Shown: in pieces, positions 13,397-15,673 of the stretch
Numbering within the stretch: position 1 is the stretch's first letter
Layout: every line of letters starts with the position of its first letter
Assembly: GCA_026400595.1 (NCBI GenBank)
Contig: JAPLOT010000194.1
Span: 1-15,673, forward strand
Source: Alphaproteobacteria bacterium
GTDB taxonomy: Bacteria > Pseudomonadota > Alphaproteobacteria > Rhizobiales > Aestuariivirgaceae
DNA length: 15,673 nt
Direction: 5' to 3'
The notes under the pieces: model-generated
What the model saw: the letters and a program-made list of their open reading frames with translations, nothing else
What the model was told of the DNA's origin: nothing
Database searches by the model: none
Translations under genes and position numbers: made by a program

Positions 13397-15673
13397 GTGC
13401 CGCGCTCCGCCTTCACCCGTGCGATGATGGCCTGCGCGAGTGGTGTTGCGGTCAATCGATCGACAGTGGGCAGCAGCCTGCGCCGCCAGTTGGGCCGTTC
13501 GGTATCGGTGCCCGGAACATTGAGCGGTTCCGAAGCGTCGGCGAGATCGTCGGCCTGAATCAGCATCACGCGCGACGGCGCGGACGCGATCATGCCATGT
13601 GCCGCGACGGAGGCATCCTGCAAGCCGTTCGACGCGGCCCGCGAAAGCGAATCGAGCTGGGCAACTTCCTCCCGCCGCGCCTCCTCGCGTGCCGAGACGG
13701 CGTCTGGTGGAATACGGCCGAGCCCGCGGTCAATCGCAATGTCGAGGCCCTGGCGCCAGCCACGGAAGGTTGGCAGGTCATGCGAGGCGAGGCAGGCCAG
13801 CGCCAGTTCGGGATACTGCGCCGGCGGCTTGAACCCTGACCCCATGCGCTCGAACCACAGCACGCGATAAGACAGGATCCGCGCTGCATTGAGCCTCTCG
13901 CGCAGTCCGTCCGGGATGGTGCCAAGGTCCTCGCCGATCACCATGCAGTTCTGCCGCCGGCTCTCGATGGCCGTCACCGCAATCATGCTGTCGATCGGAA
14001 AGTTCACATAGGCGCCGGCCTTGCCCTCCGCACCCCGAGGCACCCAGAACTGACGCATGAAGCCCAGGACATGGTCGATGCGCAGTGCCGCGGCGTGCCG
14101 CATGTTGGCCAGCATCACGTCGCGCAAAGGCTGAAAACGCCTTTCCGCCAGCGCAAGCGGCGACAGCGGTGGGAGATTCCAGACCTGGCCCTCGCGCGAG
14201 AAGGGATCCGGCGGTGCGCCGAGCGACACGCCATGTGCGTAGTCATCGGGCGACTCGGCGATCTCGCCGCCATCGAAGGCCGAGCCGAGCGCCAGGTCAC
14301 GATAGAGATTTCCCCTGCGGGCGGCGCGCGCAAGCTGTGTGTCGGCGATCCATTGCAGGAAGGCGCGATAGGCCACGTGCCGGGGCGAGGCGGGTTCGCC
14401 GGCCTGTTGTGCCTCGAAGGCACCATGGCGGCGCAGCGCAGCGCCGCCAGCGGCGATGAAGGCCTCGAAGGCCTCGTTGCTGCGGAACTCCTTGAAGGCC
14501 TGCTGCAGCAGGGCACTCTTGGCAGCCCAGACCGCCTGATAGTCGACATGCGACAGCGCCGCGAGATCGGCGAAGGCCGCGCGGCGTGACTCTGCCAGCG
14601 CAGCCGTGTTCGGCAGGGCCAGTTCTTCGAGAAGCTGCGGAATGCTGATGTAGATCGGATCCACGTAGCGCCGGTCCGATGGCTGGTAGGGGCTGGCCCG
14701 CGACCGGTCGGCCGGGAACATGTGGTGCAATGGGTTGAGCCCGGCATAGCGGCCGCCGATCTCCGATGTCACATGGGCGAAGCGCCGCAAGGTTTCGAGA
14801 TCGCCAATGCCGCCATCCCCGTCATGGCGCAGGGCATAGAGGTGCGCGGCGAGACCGTAGACCCGGTGTCCGGCAGCGATATCATCGGGGAGGTGGCAGG
14901 CGCCAGGCGTCACGATCAGGCTGCGTGCCGCCGACGGATCATCACCGCTCCATACCTTGTAGTAGCCCATGTCCAGCCGCGCGTGCGCAAGTGCGCCAGG
15001 GACCACGGTGAGGGTCTGGCGCTGGCCATCTTCCGACTCGATCGTGATGACCTGACGCTTGTCGCTGGCGGCACCGATCACGGCCATCTCGCCCGCGGCA
15101 ATCAACTGCGGGGCCTGCCGCATGCGGAGCTGCCGCAACGACTGCTCGGCCTCTTCGGGCGATGCGTGCGCAATGCGCAGGGCCGAGAGCAGATGGCGCA
15201 AGGTTTCCGGCGTCACAAGATGGTGCGTGCCATCCACTTCCCACCAGTCGCCTTCGATCCCGGCGGCATTGGCCAGCTGTGCAATGGTACTGTCAGAGAC
15301 CCCGCTCCGCCGCACGCGCTCTTCTGTGTAAAGTGCCACGGCTTGCGGCGGCACATCCGCGCCTTCCGCTGAACTGAAGCTGCGCGTCCAGCGCCAGCCA
15401 TCGCGTGCCTGCATCTGCGGTGCCACGGAGCTCGTTGAACGATTGAACCAGAGGGCCAGGCGTTTCCCGCCCTCGGCCAACACGAGACCAAGAACCTCTG
15501 CGGTGGCGTCCTGCCAATCGAACTCCGATCCGCCAGGGACCAGCCAGCTGGCATCCTTCAGACCCGTTGCGGGATCGACGGCGCCCGTCAGGAAGCCATC
15601 GCCCGCGAGCGCCGGATGGGACTTGCGCAGTTCCACCAGCTCCGACGTGAAGCGGATCAGCGCATGATCCGCC
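13393..15673 (-). CDS. malQ: GlgX (C-terminal part)-MalQ fusion, glycogen debranching enzyme / 4-alpha-glucanotransferase, 5' end outside the window
   Basis: The frame is open to the right edge, so the start lies outside; about 759 residues are visible. The first ~120 (to about 15300) match the end of GlgX: IRFTSELVELRKSHPAL, then SEFDWQDATAEVLGLVLAEG and LALWFNRS. From SDSTIAQLANAAGIEGDWW onward the chain is a complete MalQ (GH77). Catalytic motifs are RIDHVLGF with the nucleophile Asp (near 14075), GEDLGTIP with the acid/base Glu (near 13937), and ASHDLPTFRGW with the stabilising Asp (near 13780). GlgX removes branch stubs from glycogen and MalQ transfers maltodextrin segments, so a fusion would couple successive steps. 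No stop or frameshift interrupts the junction. The Nudix gene overlaps its stop codon. Confidence 0.9.
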   Translation of the reverse strand, partial: ADHALIRFTSELVELRKSHPALAGDGFLTGAVDPATGLKDASWLVPGGSEFDWQDATAEVLGLVLAEGGKRLALWFNRSTSSVAPQMQARDGWRWTRSFSSAEGADVPPQAVALYTEERVRRSGVSDSTIAQLANAAGIEGDWWEVDGTHHLVTPETLRHLLSALRIAHASPEEAEQSLRQLRMRQAPQLIAAGEMAVIGAASDKRQVITIESEDGQRQTLTVVPGALAHARLDMGYYKVWSGDDPSAARSLIVTPGACHLPDDIAAGHRVYGLAAHLYALRHDGDGGIGDLETLRRFAHVTSEIGGRYAGLNPLHHMFPADRSRASPYQPSDRRYVDPIYISIPQLLEELALPNTAALAESRRAAFADLAALSHVDYQAVWAAKSALLQQAFKEFRSNEAFEAFIAAGGAALRRHGAFEAQQAGEPASPRHVAYRAFLQWIADTQLARAARRGNLYRDLALGSAFDGGEIAESPDDYAHGVSLGAPPDPFSREGQVWNLPPLSPLALAERRFQPLRDVMLANMRHAAALRIDHVLGFMRQFWVPRGAEGKAGAYVNFPIDSMIAVTAIESRRQNCMVIGEDLGTIPDGLRERLNAARILSYRVLWFERMGSGFKPPAQYPELALACLASHDLPTFRGWRQGLDIAIDRGLGRIPPDAVSAREEARREEVAQLDSLSRAASNGLQDASVAAHGMIASAPSRVMLIQADDLADASEPLNVPGTDTERPNWRRRLLPTVDRLTATPLAQAIIARVKAERGT

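Overview
GC-rich DNA from what looks like an alphaproteobacterium, most likely Hyphomicrobiales (Rhizobiales). The basis is the character of DnaK/DnaJ, an RpoH-type promoter upstream of dnaK, a PotFGHI-like importer beside a Rieske oxygenase, and a GlgX-MalQ fusion. No rRNA, tRNA, CRISPR array, transposase or integrase was seen.

Left part (1-2570): a tandem DUF1508/YegP-type small protein; a broken SEC-C zinc-motif gene with one nonsense and two frameshift lesions; an AlkB-type dioxygenase on the minus strand; and, divergent from it, a cupin whose stop overlaps the start of a bacterial TMEM175-like (DUF1211) membrane protein.

Chaperone block (2571-5963): a heat-shock-type promoter, a hairpin-rich leader of about 130 nt, dnaK, an intercistronic hairpin, dnaJ, and a strong convergent hairpin.

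Minus-strand uptake and oxidation block (11896 down to 5964), in transcription order: Rieske non-heme iron oxygenase; PotF-like binding protein with a twin-arginine leader; PotG-like ATPase; PotH-like and PotI-like permeases; an unrecognised 80-residue protein; a small cupin. The genes downstream of the binding protein are tightly spaced or overlap by ATGA. Two related inverted repeats (TGAAC-N4-RTTCA type) lie over the promoter regions of the oxygenase and the binding-protein gene, suggesting one TetR-like repressor controls both. No reductase or regulator gene is visible. The likely job is import of a polyamine-like or quaternary amine and its oxidative demethylation or hydroxylation; the substrate is unknown. 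This is the best candidate here for an incompletely described system.

Right part (12034-15673): divergent from the oxygenase is a hot-dog-fold HTD2/mesaconyl-CoA-hydratase-like gene, whose 3' end overlaps tail to tail with a NudK-like Nudix hydrolase. The Nudix start overlaps the stop of a large minus-strand gene that runs off the window. Its visible part joins the C-terminal end of GlgX to a complete MalQ amylomaltase in one frame, so a glycogen-breakdown locus probably continues to the right.
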